Counted from the stretch's first letter, positions 24,025 to 34,760 are shown. The stretch: DNA of 64,000 nt from Gigaspora rosea (GCA_003550325.1 QKWP01000042.1:66844-130843); one strand, 5' to 3'. Made by a program: numbers and translations. Notes: generated from the sequence alone by a model not told the origin.

Positions 24025-27000
24025 CTAGCTAAATAAAAGATCCAGCTCATCATAGAATGATAAAAACTTCTCGCATACCTCATTGAGAATCTCTTTAGCA
24101 TTGAGAGTATCAAGTAACTTTTTTTCAAGTTCTTCACAACTCATATGTTTTTTTTTCTGACCCATCTTCCCTGACACAAATTGAGGCTGGCTCAGGCAGA
24201 ATTGATATGTTAACCAAATTTTCTCTTTTCGAATTTATGAGAAAAGTGTAGGACTTATGAACTGAAAGAGGTACAATAATTACCTTACCTTTATGCATTA
24301 ACTTGAATTCACGCTTGACAATAGGCTCCTATCCAGCTCGATCTAGCCAAGGTGTACCCAATAATATCCAGGGTTTATCATCATCTATGACTGGAAAGTC
24401 TTCAGAGATTGTACAACTATTTTCTCCCTAACCAACCGTAACCAAAATGTTATAAGATATGCCTGAAGACTCTAAGGAATTATTACGCCATTTAACAGAT
24501 GGTTTCTTATTTTTATCTACTTCTGCTCCCAATAGTTTTATAAGGCCTTTTGAGATAACTGAGCAATTTGCCCCACTATCTATCATGGCGGAAGGCACTT
24601 GTACAATTTTTTCTAATGGTGAGCTAATCTTGCAATATATAGTAGCAACATTATTGGGAATAATTTTACGAATAAAATTAATTTCTATAGGGTTGGGCCA
24701 TGAAATTTCTGCCTCTGATTGCATCCTTCTGGGGCTGTTTGGGGTAGTATATTTGTTTGCTGAGAAGCTATTCGAATTAGATCTGATATTGGTTGCAAGA
24801 TATAAGAGAATACCATAGTAATTTCATGCCAGAACTTTTCTCGTTCCTTGTCTAAGAAATTCGAAGTAAAATGATTTAGAACAGGATCTTTTAATGCAAT
24901 GAATTCGGCATTAATCATATTATAACCATTAATAGAAACCTCTTTAGGTTGTGTACGGGTAAATGAATCAACTATTGATCGTAAAATAGCAAAAAATGCA
25001 TTTAGGCTAATATTATCTGTAGGAATTTTAAGTGGCCTAGCATCCTTACTGCTCTTTTTATCAGAAGGAGTGTTACTAGATTTTTTGCTAGAAGTATTTG
25101 GCCTGGCACTTTTGCGCTTCTTTGATCTCTTGGTATCAGAAAAAGTTATTTTTTTTTTATAGCATTGACTTCGTATTCTTCTAAATTGCTTTCTGAATTA
25201 CTAGACTCATTAGTCCTAGAGGAATCAGATCCTGATTCATTCCATGAATGCACCAAGGTATTGGTTTCAAGTTCATTTTCACTAGATGTCATACTATTTT
25301 CACTATCACTAGAGTCTGAAGATGATTCATCTGAAATTATATGAGCATTAATATGCTTGGATGATTTTTTTTTTTTGGTCCTAGATTTGATTTGGTTTTG
25401 CGACGAGAAGATTTGGGCTTGCTAGAAATCTTTTTTATAGCTTTACCCATTTTAGTTTGATTGATATGAAGATCTTCTAATTGTCTATGCATATCCTCTA
25501 TGGGATCACTATCTATAGCTTCAACGTTCTTTATTACCAGTTTTGGAGGTAAATCAGGTTTGGGAACAGGAACAAATTCTGATATCTCCCCAAGAAGCCA
25601 TTGTAAAAATTTATTCTTATTTGTATCTTGTATAATTTGAGAGGTTCCTGGGAGTTGTGGCCTATAGAATTGAGATGGTTGAGAAGAAATAGGTTGTGTT
25701 AGTTGTGAAGAAATCGGTTGAGATTGTATAGATAGCATCATAGATTTTATCAAGTTTTCGATTTCATTTTTGGTCATATCCATATTGCCTGAATAATTGT
25801 CTTTTTTATAAGTTTTATCTGATTGTAGGTACGCCCCAGATAATTGCTCTGTATTATATCTTTCAATTTCTTCGAGTTCTGAAAGCAATTCTGATATGGG
25901 TCTGTTAATGCCAATACGTCTAATTTCTAATTGATTATCTGGAGAGATGCCACGAATAAATTGTAATCAAATTTGCTGGTCATCAATACCTGCTAACCTA
26001 GCAAGTTTACGTAACTTAGAATAGAATCAACCTACAGAATCACTGCCTTGGACTATTGAACCAAAGAGCATTCGCTGTTTTTCTGCAGTAACTGTAGGAT
26101 AGTTAGTTTTAAGCCAGTGCCAAGTCGGATTCTATCTGCTACTATAGTTTGTCCAGCATTAGCATTTGGTGCATTGGGTAATTGATCCGTTGGGCACCCA
26201 TCGGCAAAAGACCAGTCTTCATCAAATACTGTATGAGCTGGAATAACAATATTTCCAGCTTGGCCCACGGCGCCGTGTCTTAAATTTGCACCAAGTTGTG
26301 CTGCCGTTTATCTCTGGGTTGCACCTAAATTGGCTTGGCCGGTATTATCTAATAAATTTCTCAATTCCCAATTCTTTCTTCGAAGAGATCTTTCATACCA
26401 ATCTTTAGCATCACCTTTGAGGCATGTTTCAAAAAGTCCATGAGCTCGAACTTTATCAGCATGTCCAGCTGTTACATCAATTCCTACAGCCACAAGATAT
26501 GAGCGAAAAGAATCAATAAATTCTTCGGGATGCTCATCGGGATAGCTATTAAAATTTGGGGGTGGGTATCCTGCATTTCCTATTCGTTGTATATTTGGTG
26601 GGTTATTCTGTAGTGTAAAAATTTGTTGATTTAAATTATAAATTAATTGTTCTGAATTTCGGGCCCGATTTTTCTACTTGCCCCACTTATTTTGTATAGT
26701 CCTGCATCTATTTTTCCACTTGTTGTATCAATTTGTTGTAAGATTTAAGAGACGTGTAGTAATTGCTCCATCTGTCTTACAATCTTGTAGTTGCTAGGTG
26801 TTCTTCTGAGCTTGAATTTGAAATTGTCTATTTAAAAGGCGTGATACAAATTTTTCTTGAAGTAGCTCTGATATACGTTTATTTTTTTCTATACAAGTTG
26901 CTTTTAATAAGTGATAATTAAGTTTGTGGGTTCTATAAGCTTGATAAAGAAGATCATAGTCATTTTGAAGTGTGGCTAACTGGGTTTGTGAATTGGCTAA

Positions 27001-27636
27001 CTGGGTCTGTGAATCAGCTAACTGGGTTTGCAAATTTATTAACTGGGCCTGCAAATTTGCTACTCGATTTTCAGCATTAATTGCTTGAGCATTTGCTCAT
27101 GGATATATTTGTAGTACCAATCTCTCAAACCTATTTCTGGCATCAGAAATTATATTAAGATAATCTTCAATGCCATTTATTGTAGGTGCTGTTGTAATTG
27201 GACTTTGAAAATATTGTCTAATGTTATCAATCTCTCGCCGGATTCTATTATTTTGGATCGTAGCTTGATTTTCAGGAAGAGATAATGTTCGGGAGGATCC
27301 AGGTTGTTGTGCCATATTTTGAAAATTGTTTTCTATATATAATTTTTCGAGTTTGCAAGAAAAGCGGTCTATTTCATCATGAAAAATAGCTAACCGTTTT
27401 TCTAAATAATCTATATAATTCCCTTGATTTATAGAATCTTGAAGTGTCTTTTCTAACTGTTCTTTAAGATTAGAAATTTCTAATTTCAATGGGTCTAGGT
27501 CTTCATCACGAATTATGATTTCTTTTTCAAGATAATTAATATAACCCGCTTTTGAGACAAGATCCTGTTGTAATTTGTAGACTCGATCTTGTATAGCTAA
27601 TAAGGCACATTTAAATTGTTTGATTCTTTCCCCCAT
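24025..27636 (-). pseudogene. Coiled-coil/Gag/retropepsin polyprotein, broken
   Basis: From the ATG at 27636 the minus strand gives a long coiled coil (27636-26800, with QTQLANS heptad repeats). A Gag capsid-like segment follows (SYPDEHPEEFIDSFRSYL, then CLKGDAKDWYERSL at about 26545-26380; AHTVFDEDWSFADG at 26240). Next come a second Gag block ending LEEIERYN (about 26040-25850), a Gln/Pro linker, a Ser/Asp/Glu-rich zone (25370-25170), a Lys-rich zone (25130-25020) and a retropepsin domain (AMIDSGANCSVIS at about 24590, WILLGTPWLDRA at about 24350). The tail ends at 24025. The frame is continuous to about 26053 except for stops; further on there are frameshifts near 26000, 25360, 25150, 24720 and 24150. 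There is no reverse transcriptase next to it and no LTR around it. Gag would assemble a particle and the protease would process it, if the family role holds. Confidence 0.7.
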
Positions 27637-27666
27637 TTTTTTTCTTGCAAGCAAGTCAGCTCAAAA

Positions 27667-28735
27667 ATGTTGTCTATTCCTATAATACAAATAGATTCTG
27701 GAAATGTTCGTGAACTAGATATACCTATTCTTTGCATAAGATTTATTATCAGCCTAATGGCTATCAAAGAACTATAAAAAAATTGTATGAAGCTTCTTTA
27801 AAAGCCGAATATGATTTTCTATTGATAAGGTATATAATTGGCTTGAAAAACAAGCTTTATATCAAATTCATAAACCCCGCCCAAGGTTTATTCCTAGAGC
27901 CTCTTTTAATAGTATACAGATTCCTAATGAATGTCACCAAGCTGATATTCTTTATATGCCCCATGACCGAATTAATAATATAACTTATAAGTATTGCTTG
28001 TGTATAGTAGATGTGGGTTCACGATTTAAGTGGGCAGTTCCTTTAGCTGATAGGTCAGCTTATTCTGTGGCCAAGGCCTTTAAGAAAGTTTATAGTAATT
28101 CTAAGTGCCCTCTTATTTGGCCTATATTATTAATGGTTGATCCCGGATCTGAATTTAAATCTGATTGTAAAGAATTAATGGAAATATATAATGTTAAAAT
28201 TAAAGTTGGCACATCTCATAGAAGCCAAGGTATTGTTGAAAGATTTAATCATACTTTAGCTGAAAAATTGTTTCATTTGCAGGATGCTTCTGATTTATTG
28301 TTACCTATATCTAAGAGATTGAGAGCTTGGGTTAAAAATCTTTATATAATTATTGATGACCTTAATAATTCAGTAACTAGATTAATTGGCATGGCCCCAG
28401 CAAAAGCTATAAAAATGAAACAGATTATTTCGACATCTTCTAAATTACGCGATGGGCCTGTGGGATTTAATGAGTCTAAATTGGATTATAATACTTTGGT
28501 TAGATATTTATTTGAGCTAGGAGAGCTAGAAGGCGGTTTTAAGCGTGCAACTGACATGAACTGGTCTCTCCAAGTTTATCATATTCATGAAGCATTGGTA
28601 CAAAAAAATCAGCCAATCTTGTATTGGCTAGAAGATGATGAAGGCAATAGGCTGAAGTGGTCTTTTGTTAGAGAAGAGCTTCAAATCATTCCTTCTGACA
28701 CAGAATTACCACCCCAGTGGGTGCTTACGAATTAA
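27667..28735 (+). pseudogene. Polinton-type retroviral-like integrase, near-intact
   Basis: This is the DDE integrase expected to insert the element. After ATG at 27667 two one-base shifts (near 27730 and 27825) separate the N-terminus (IYYQPNGYQRTIKKLYEAS) from a frame that then runs unbroken to 28735. Catalytic residues: Asp in HQADILYMPHD (27944), Asp in LLMVDPGSEF (28139) and Glu in GIVERFN (28238), with 32 residues between the last two. The C-terminus has LGELEGGFKRATDMNWSLQV and SFVREELQII, a conserved tail of such integrases. It is divergent from the Gag-protease gene, with 30 bp between the two start codons. Confidence 0.8.
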
Positions 28736-28736
28736 A

Positions 28737-28912
28737 AATTTTATAATATAAAAGATGTTTGTGGAATGCTTCAAGTTGGTGTTCCTGGTCTTTAAAATTT
28801 ACTGTGCCACATTACTGCACCTGTGACATACATGTCACATTCATTAATATATTTTTATAATATAAAAGATGCTTGTGGAATGCTTCAAGTTGGTGTTCCT
28901 GGCCTTTTATAA
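28737..28912 (+). repeat. Tandem duplication downstream of integrase
   Basis: A unit starting TTTTATAATATAAAAGATG and ending GTTGGTGTTCCTGG occurs twice (28738-28791 and 28853-28906). Between them lies CTGTGACATACATGTCACA, an inverted repeat. A near-identical CTGTGACATAAATGTCACA is found at 21770. These may be 3' end or promoter signals shared by element genes. Confidence 0.5.
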
Positions 28913-28940
28913 ATTAAGAAAATCTTCTATTCTATAGTAA

Positions 28941-29186
28941 ATGAAGAATCTTTATATCTGTAATTATCTTCATAACTCTGGTAAGATTTGTGGTAAAACT
29001 TGTATACGTCTAGAAGGTTGCCGGCATCATTGGAAATGTAAAAAGCGCTATTCTTGTACTGATTGTGGTAAGCCTACAGCTACGGCTTGTGGATGGTGTG
29101 CAGAGCATATTAGAGGATATTACGTCATGCAATATTATAATAAATTGCGTGATAAAGCTCAGAAGCTAAATCTTATTAAATGCTAA
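28941..29186 (+). CDS. Small Cys-rich protein, 81 aa, likely zinc-binding
   Basis: An intact ATG-to-TAA frame encodes 81 residues with 12 Cys and several His, including CGKTC, CRHHWKC, CTDCGK and CGWCAEH, spaced like two or three zinc-binding knots. The last 20 residues are basic and helical. I do not recognise the family. It is the last gene before the right terminal repeat and one of the few intact ones. Its 3' end overlaps the inner edge of the inverted repeat, whose left copy preserves a fragment of it at about 17147-17168. Confidence 0.55.
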   Translation: MKNLYICNYLHNSGKICGKTCIRLEGCRHHWKCKKRYSCTDCGKPTATACGWCAEHIRGYYVMQYYNKLRDKAQKLNLIKC

Positions 29187-29189
29187 TGG

Positions 29190-29550
29190 GTGAGATGTAG
29201 CAATGAGACTTTGAGATATATATAATAAGTCTCACCTTAGATAAGTCTCCCCTCGAATAAGTCTTACCTTTGATTGGATAAGTCTCACCTCTGGTCGGAT
29301 AAGGGCAGTGTCATTAATCACCTGATTATTTTTTATCAGAGGCCTACCCTCTCCCTCTTCCTTAATATATAAATAGTCAGGTTCTTATATATAATTTTAA
29401 CTTTTTTTACCCCCCTCCCCCCCTAAAAAATCACCTGATTTTTGTTACTCCCCTAAGTCTCACTCCTAATAGCTAAATCTCACCTCTGATCGGATAAGCC
29501 TTACCTCTAATAGCTAAATCTCACCTCTGCGAGGTGAGACTTAGCATTTT
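29190..29550 (-). repeat. Subterminal GTGAGACTTATCC array, right
   Basis: This is the inverted copy of the left array, interrupted by the 150-bp insertion at 29304-29453. The palindrome CACCTCTGCGAGGTGAG is retained at its outer end. Confidence 0.65.
29304..29453. mobile_element. 150-bp insertion in the right terminal repeat
   Basis: This block is absent from the left terminal repeat. It is flanked by TAAG at 29300-29303 and 29454-29457, a likely 4-bp duplication. AATCACCTGATT occurs near both ends, and a C-rich run (CCCCCCTCCCCCCC) lies inside. It is non-coding and its class is unknown. Confidence 0.5.
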
Positions 29551-30002
29551 TTGTCCTTTGCTAGATAGTAATGAATTGCTTTTTGAATTAATTCTAGGAT
29601 AACATAGAAAATAGTTTGCGTGTTAGGCTTGAATAGGCCCGCAGAGAAGCACACTCGGACACTTCGGTCCTCAGTGCTCTCTGCTCATTTCAAGGGCAAG
29701 CAATATAGCATAATTGTCTTGTTATCTTGTTTGGATTAAAAACCTAGCCAGAACGTTAACAAAGATTATTTATTTCTTAAAGTTTGAAGCCCTAAATTAA
29801 GAGTAAGAAGAGTAAGTTAACAGGATTTGGTTCTAGCGTAATTTAGAGCTTGAATTCGATATAGGATTTCATATATCTAGAAGAGCTTGAAAAAGGGTAA
29901 GGAACCTCTTCTGGATACATTATCAGAATTCTGTCCCAGACCTCCTATTTTCGCCCTACTCACTCTCAGCAATTTTTAAAGTTTCAAAAACGCTTTTTTG
30001 GA

Positions 30003-30990
30003 GAAATGGAGAAATGGTCACAAGTTTTTACAAGTTTTTGCAAGTCTTCGCAAGTTTTTGCAAGTTCTTGCAAGGCTTCGCTTCATTTATTTTTTCGTTT
30101 TGTGTTTTTGGTTTTTGTTTTTTTTTGTTTATTTTTAAAATTTTTTTTATTAATTTTTTTTATTTCAGCACTTTACGAGAACAGAACCCTTACTTCCTGG
30201 CACTTTGCAAGAAAACCAACCTGGACTTTTTCGGCACTTCGCGACTTTTTTGAAATTTCAGAATTTGCAAGAACGCGAACAGTTTTTGCAAGTTTTTGCA
30301 AGTTTTTGCAAGTTCTTGCAAGGTTTCGCTTTATTTATTTTTCACTTCATGTTTTTTGGTTTTGTTTTTTAGTTTATTTTTTAATTATTTTAATTATTTT
30401 TATTTTGGCACTTTGCGAGAAAAACTAAAACTTTTTGAAACCTTGCGCATGCCAACTACGACTTTCGACACTTTCAAGAACACATACCAGCAATTTCTAA
30501 ATTTTCAAGAACACTTCTTTAGAGAAATGGGCGCAAGTTTTCACAAGTTTTCACTAGTTTTCGCAAGTTTTTGCAAGTTCTTGCAAAGTTTCGTTTCATT
30601 TATTTTTTTGTTTCGTGTTTTTTGTTTTTGTTTTTTTGGTGTATTTTTAAAATTTTTTTATTAATTTATTTTATTTCGGCACTTTGGAGAAAACAAAACT
30701 TTTCGAAACCTTGCGCATTCCAACAACGACTTCCGATACTTTCTCCAACAATTTTTAAATTTTCAAGAACGCTTCTTTAGAGAAATGGAACAAGTTTTTG
30801 CAAGTTTTTGCAAGTTTTTGCAAGTTCTTGCAAGGTTTCGCTTTATTTTTTTTGGTTTCGTGTTTTTTGTTTTTGTTTTTTTGGTTATTTTTAAATTTTT
30901 TTTATTAATTATTTTATTTTGGCACTTTGTGAGAAAAACAACTTTTCGAAACCTTGCGCATTCCAACGATGACTTCTGACACTTTCAAAA
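30003..30990. repeat. T-rich tandem array, about four units of 210-280 bp
   Basis: Each unit runs from a (CAAGTTTTTG)n tract through TTTCG and a long poly-T zone to GGCACTTTGCGAGAAAA, CTTGCGCATNCCAAC and GACTTTCAAGAACAC-like words. A single unit exists in the left terminal repeat (16262-16505). Open frames across it are Phe/Leu-rich artefacts of the T-rich composition. Confidence 0.75.
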
Positions 30991-31676
30991 ATGATAAAAA
31001 ACAAAGAAGCGAAGATAATAGCTAACTGTGGGGGTGAGCGAGAATAAGTATATAGGGCTAGTTTTTTGTATATAGTAATAGAATTAGATGCAACAAAGTG
31101 CGAAAGTAGTTTAAAATATTTGTAATAATGTAAAAATAATATGTAATATATAATAAAGTATGTAATATTAATTAAAAATGTATATTTAATAAATGTAAAA
31201 TATAATATATAATAATAAATAAAAAAATAAAAATTTTATATTAAATTGCGAAACTGTGCGAAATATTGCGAAAACTAGTAAAAAACATGATTATGTGAAT
31301 ATGTATATCATATATTTTTAAAAATTTTGAAAATTTGCGAAAATTTGCAAAATATTGCGAAACAATGTGAAAATATCAAAATATTACCTCCTGCGCGTAT
31401 TAGTTTATTGATTTGCATGAGTATGCAACCCCTGTAGGGGGTAATTTGCATTTTTTTTATTTGCAATATATTTCAAAATATTTCGAAATTATAACTGTAA
31501 TATTACTGTAATATAGCGTAATATATTGCGTAATATGCCTTATCAATTATAAGATTTTTGTAATATTACGGGCCGTAATATCTTACATAAGATTACGTAT
31601 ATATAATTCGCTGATGTAGTAATGCTGAGTTATGGTCCTTCATAATACAGTGAGTTGTCTTGGGGAGACGTTGTAA

Positions 31677-33060
31677 TTAAGGCCCCTGATAGAAAGCATG
31701 AACTAGGCTTTCAACTCGATCACCCATGCTAACCGCTCTAACAATATGTCTATGGGCAATACTGGCTTTTGTGATTAGGTTACTTTCATCATCAAATGGG
31801 TATGAGGTGGGTAGGACGAGAAAGAGGTTCAAGGTATTCAGATCAATATAGATCTGAAATACTGTAAAGCTTGTCATACTTTGAAGGCTTTGGTAGGACA
31901 TTTTTCTTTGCTTGCTCTTGCTGCCCTTTTGGCACTGTTCTTTTGGTACCTTTTTATATTCCTCGTTCATGATAAGCTTTCAGTAATGTCTTGTTCACAG
32001 GTGTTGCAAATACTCTATTACTTGTTTCTCGAAGCTTATGCACATAGTTGGGGAGAACGTCATGCATGTAATATGGTCTTTTCCATTTTGGTGTTAATTT
32101 GTGGCTATGAGTACTGGCTTTTTTTGCATCTAGAACAAGTACTTTGTCACCAATATTAAAATTAGGCATGACTTTCAGATGTTGGTCATGTTTCTCCTTC
32201 TGTTTTTGTTGTACCTCCTCTATTCGATGCAGTACTTTTTTATGTACTTCCAGTAGGTCATTATTAATTTCATATAATCGTTGGATAATAGTACCATCTA
32301 ATAAGTCTTCAGTTTCTTCTAGATGTAAGGGTAACTGAGCATTTCCTCTATATACTAGGTAGAAGGGCGTTTCTTGGGTCGTGACTTGCTTTGCAGTACG
32401 ATAGGTGAACAAAATGGATGGGATTAGCAGGTCCCAGTCTGTTACATTAGTTACCAATCTTACTATAGCACTACATAGGGTTTTATTGAAATGTTCTACA
32501 AGCCGGTTTGTCTGTGGATGATAGGGGGTAGCATAGTGATGTTTGACATTCAAAGCTGCAAGAAGTTCATCAATGATCCAGTTTTGAAAGTGCGAGCCTT
32601 GATCTAATAATATAATACTTGGGCATCCATGCCTGCAAATTATCTTTTCATAAATGAAATTGGCTACCTCTTCTGCATTGGCTCTAGGGATGGCGTGAGC
32701 TTCCGGCCATTTGGTTATATAGTCAGTTGCTACCACTATGTATTTGTTTGATAAGTGCGTAACTGGCAAAGGGCCAACTATGTCTATTCCTATTTTGTGA
32801 AAAGGTGCTCTTACAGGTATTGGTGCAATAGTTTCTTGGTCTTCCTGCTCTCATGTTTTTGATAGTTTTCATATGTCTTGACATAATTACTTATGTTATT
32901 GTACATCTTTGGCCAGTAATACAATTCACGAATCTGTTAAACATAATGTCCTTTCCAAAATGGACTGTCATGGGGTGATCATGCACCATGGCTAGGATAT
33001 TTTCCAGTTCTGTTCTTGTAGTACTCGAATTAATTTCTTTTTCTTATTTGGCTTAAATAA
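31677..33060 (-). pseudogene. Gypsy integrase with zinc-binding N-terminus
   Basis: The minus strand shows the H2C2 region near 33010-32890 (HDHPMTVHFGKD, degenerate Cys part). A continuous integrase core follows from 32769: VVATDYITKWPEA, IILLDQGSHFQNW and TNRLVEHFNKTL supply D, D and E. The C-terminal part (LKVMPNFNIGDKVLVLDAKK then LTPKWKRPY) is the usual gypsy GPY/F-like module. The core frame ends at 31954, and an overlapping frame runs on to 31677, next to the Polinton insertion. Confidence 0.8.
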
Positions 33061-34760
33061 GTTTCCATTTTGGACTAGGTATTGACAGCTTTGTTTGCTC
33101 AACTGGTCCCACTATTGATCATCATAGTGTGATAAAAATTGCCGATTTTGAATGTAATTCTTTAGTGCTACATATTGTTGAGGTTCCATTTTATAATTTT
33201 TTCCTAAAAGGCTTTATATTCGTTTCCTTCAGTTCGATTCTTCTGCCCGGATACTGACAACCTGGCCTGGATTTAGTTTAACGTCAGGTTTTTGTATAAT
33301 ATGGGGGTAGCTATTTCTCTTTTCTGTAGGGCATGTGATACTACGCTCTGGTTAATCTCCCATCGCTGCTCCTTTTAATAGTTTCAACGTCTTGCTCTTT
33401 GTTCTGTCTCAGCAACTAACTTTTCGTAATTACCGATAGGTCAATTGGGGTCCCAGTGTAGATGGCTTAAATTTTTAGACGAATTGGATCGGGGCTTGGT
33501 CGAAATTGCCAATCAGGTTTCTATTAGACAACCTCACATGGTACAGAGTTATAAAATCAACTTATATAGTAAGTAATTGTTCACTGTATAAAGTGATTAC
33601 TTGAATTAACATCAGAGTTTTTCTACACAGCTAGATAAGCCTTCTTCCCTATAAGTAATGTTTAGAAAGTAATTTAATAGCTCTATTTGCCTTTGGCAGA
33701 TCGCAGTGACACCAATGATTTCCTTTGGTGTTTGTTTCAGTGAAAGATGAGTAGTTTACTCTAACTTCTAATTTCTTTTTAATATCAAGTGATAGTTTGA
33801 TCCTTTCACAATTTTGACTGAATAGGGCCCCTCTTCTCACCCTATCCTATCCTGATCATCCAACTCTATTATCGGGTCTGGATAAAAATTTTTTTTTTAT
33901 ATACCGGTTGGACGATTAGGGCTTGAGCTTAGTCTTTTACAAGTATTTTGGGTGTTAGGATTACCCCATACAGTAATTTCTTAATTATATTTTGGGGCAA
34001 TCAATGTTTTATGCCATTTTCGAATTTGATATAATTGTTCACCAAGCCTTCTTCGTCTTATAAGATAGTTTTTTTTTTAACAAGTAACCCTTTCATTTCT
34101 ATTTTCCTTATACACTATCATATGCTTCCCAGTCAATAAATTCGTCAAAAGATTGGCCCACTCATCAGGGTCGATTTCTATATCGGCGCATAAATCTTCG
34201 CTAGTGCTGCGTCCCAGCTGGCTTGATTCCAGGTGAAAGAAGAATTTTTCCAAATAGGGGTTTCTTGACCTATTTCTTCTTCAAATTCCAAGCTGGTGAC
34301 TGGATCTCCCCATCGAGGTAGATCTATCAAATACACTTCGTCGATATCCGTCAGTTGCGACTCATTTCTGCGTGGGGGTCCCAAGTTGTAATCAACTTGC
34401 CCACTCTAGGTTGCTGCTTGTCACAACTCCCAAGCAACTTGTATTAACACTTCCTGCAACCTTTCCTGTTCCATTGAACTACAGGTAAGTTCTTTGTTTT
34501 CTTCATAATATTTAGTCTCTTTCACTTCTTCTTCACTCTCTTCTTCCCATTTTTCCCATTCAGTATAGTGGATCCAATTGGTGACTTCCATTTCTTCGTC
34601 AGAGTTCTCAGTGAAATATTCTTGGGCAGTGACTTGGAAGACTTCTGCTTCTTCTACAGTTTCGGTGGGTTGACCTTTTAGCAGTTTTTGTGGAGGTTTA
34701 TTTGCACACCCACATTTCCCATATCTGCTGCTTTCTGGTAATAATCACTAGCTCTGTTTA
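33061..34760 (-). pseudogene. Gypsy pol linker between RNase H and integrase, decayed
   Basis: Broken frames on the minus strand include an acidic part (WEKWEEESEEEVKET, about 34560-34510) and YLIDLPRWGDPVTSLEF (34340-34290). The stretch 33850-33250 resembles 15660-15240. No catalytic domain is recognised. Confidence 0.35.

Larger units (their letters stand above)
21450..27365. repeat. Dispersed CTCGCAAGCTCG motif, about nine copies
   Basis: A T-run/A-run-flanked word, TTTTTCTCGCAAGCTCGAAAA, recurs in both orientations at about 21451, 21691 (inverted), 22709 (inverted), 22868, 22981, 23249, 23321 (inverted), 23747 and, degraded, 27344. It falls both between genes and inside reading frames. 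It was not seen outside the Polinton-like element in this window. Confidence 0.6.
15940..31618. mobile_element. Polinton/Maverick-like element with Gag-retropepsin gene
   Basis: The termini are inverted (TACATTAGC on the left, TACATCAGC when the right end is reverse-complemented) and continue into long terminal inverted repeats. Inside lie a protein-primed-type DNA polymerase B and a retroviral-type integrase, the two hallmark genes of Polintons. The other genes are an HTH-like ORF, a Gag-aspartic protease polyprotein, a Cys-rich small ORF and small unknown ORFs. A 3-bp GTA at each flank (15937-15939, 31619-31621) may be the target duplication, although Polintons usually make 6 bp. Rejoining the flanks restores contiguous gypsy sequence. 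No FtsK-like ATPase, adenain-like protease or capsid gene was recognised. Confidence 0.8.
29157..31618 (-). repeat. Right terminal inverted repeat, expanded
   Basis: This is the inverted partner of 15940-17168, but about twice as long. The T-rich unit is present about four times (30003-30990), about 400 bp of extra AT-rich DNA lies at 31020-31440, and a 150-bp insertion sits at 29304-29453. The inner edge overlaps the end of the Cys-rich ORF. Confidence 0.8.

Noticed and set aside
24459-24818. Plus-strand frame opposite the retropepsin
   Set aside because: Antisense shadow; the minus strand has clear DSGA and LLGTPW motifs.
24025-27636. A separate LTR retrotransposon nested in the Polinton
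   Set aside because: No LTRs, target duplication, reverse transcriptase or RNase H are visible around the Gag-protease gene, and its junctions are tight. I keep this only as the main alternative.
30006-30980. Long Phe/Leu-rich open frames in the right terminal repeat
   Set aside because: They follow the T-rich tandem unit in several frames at once and repeat with it; no domain or start context supports them.
31881-32338. Plus-strand frames opposite the gypsy integrase
   Set aside because: Antisense of a clear DDE integrase.
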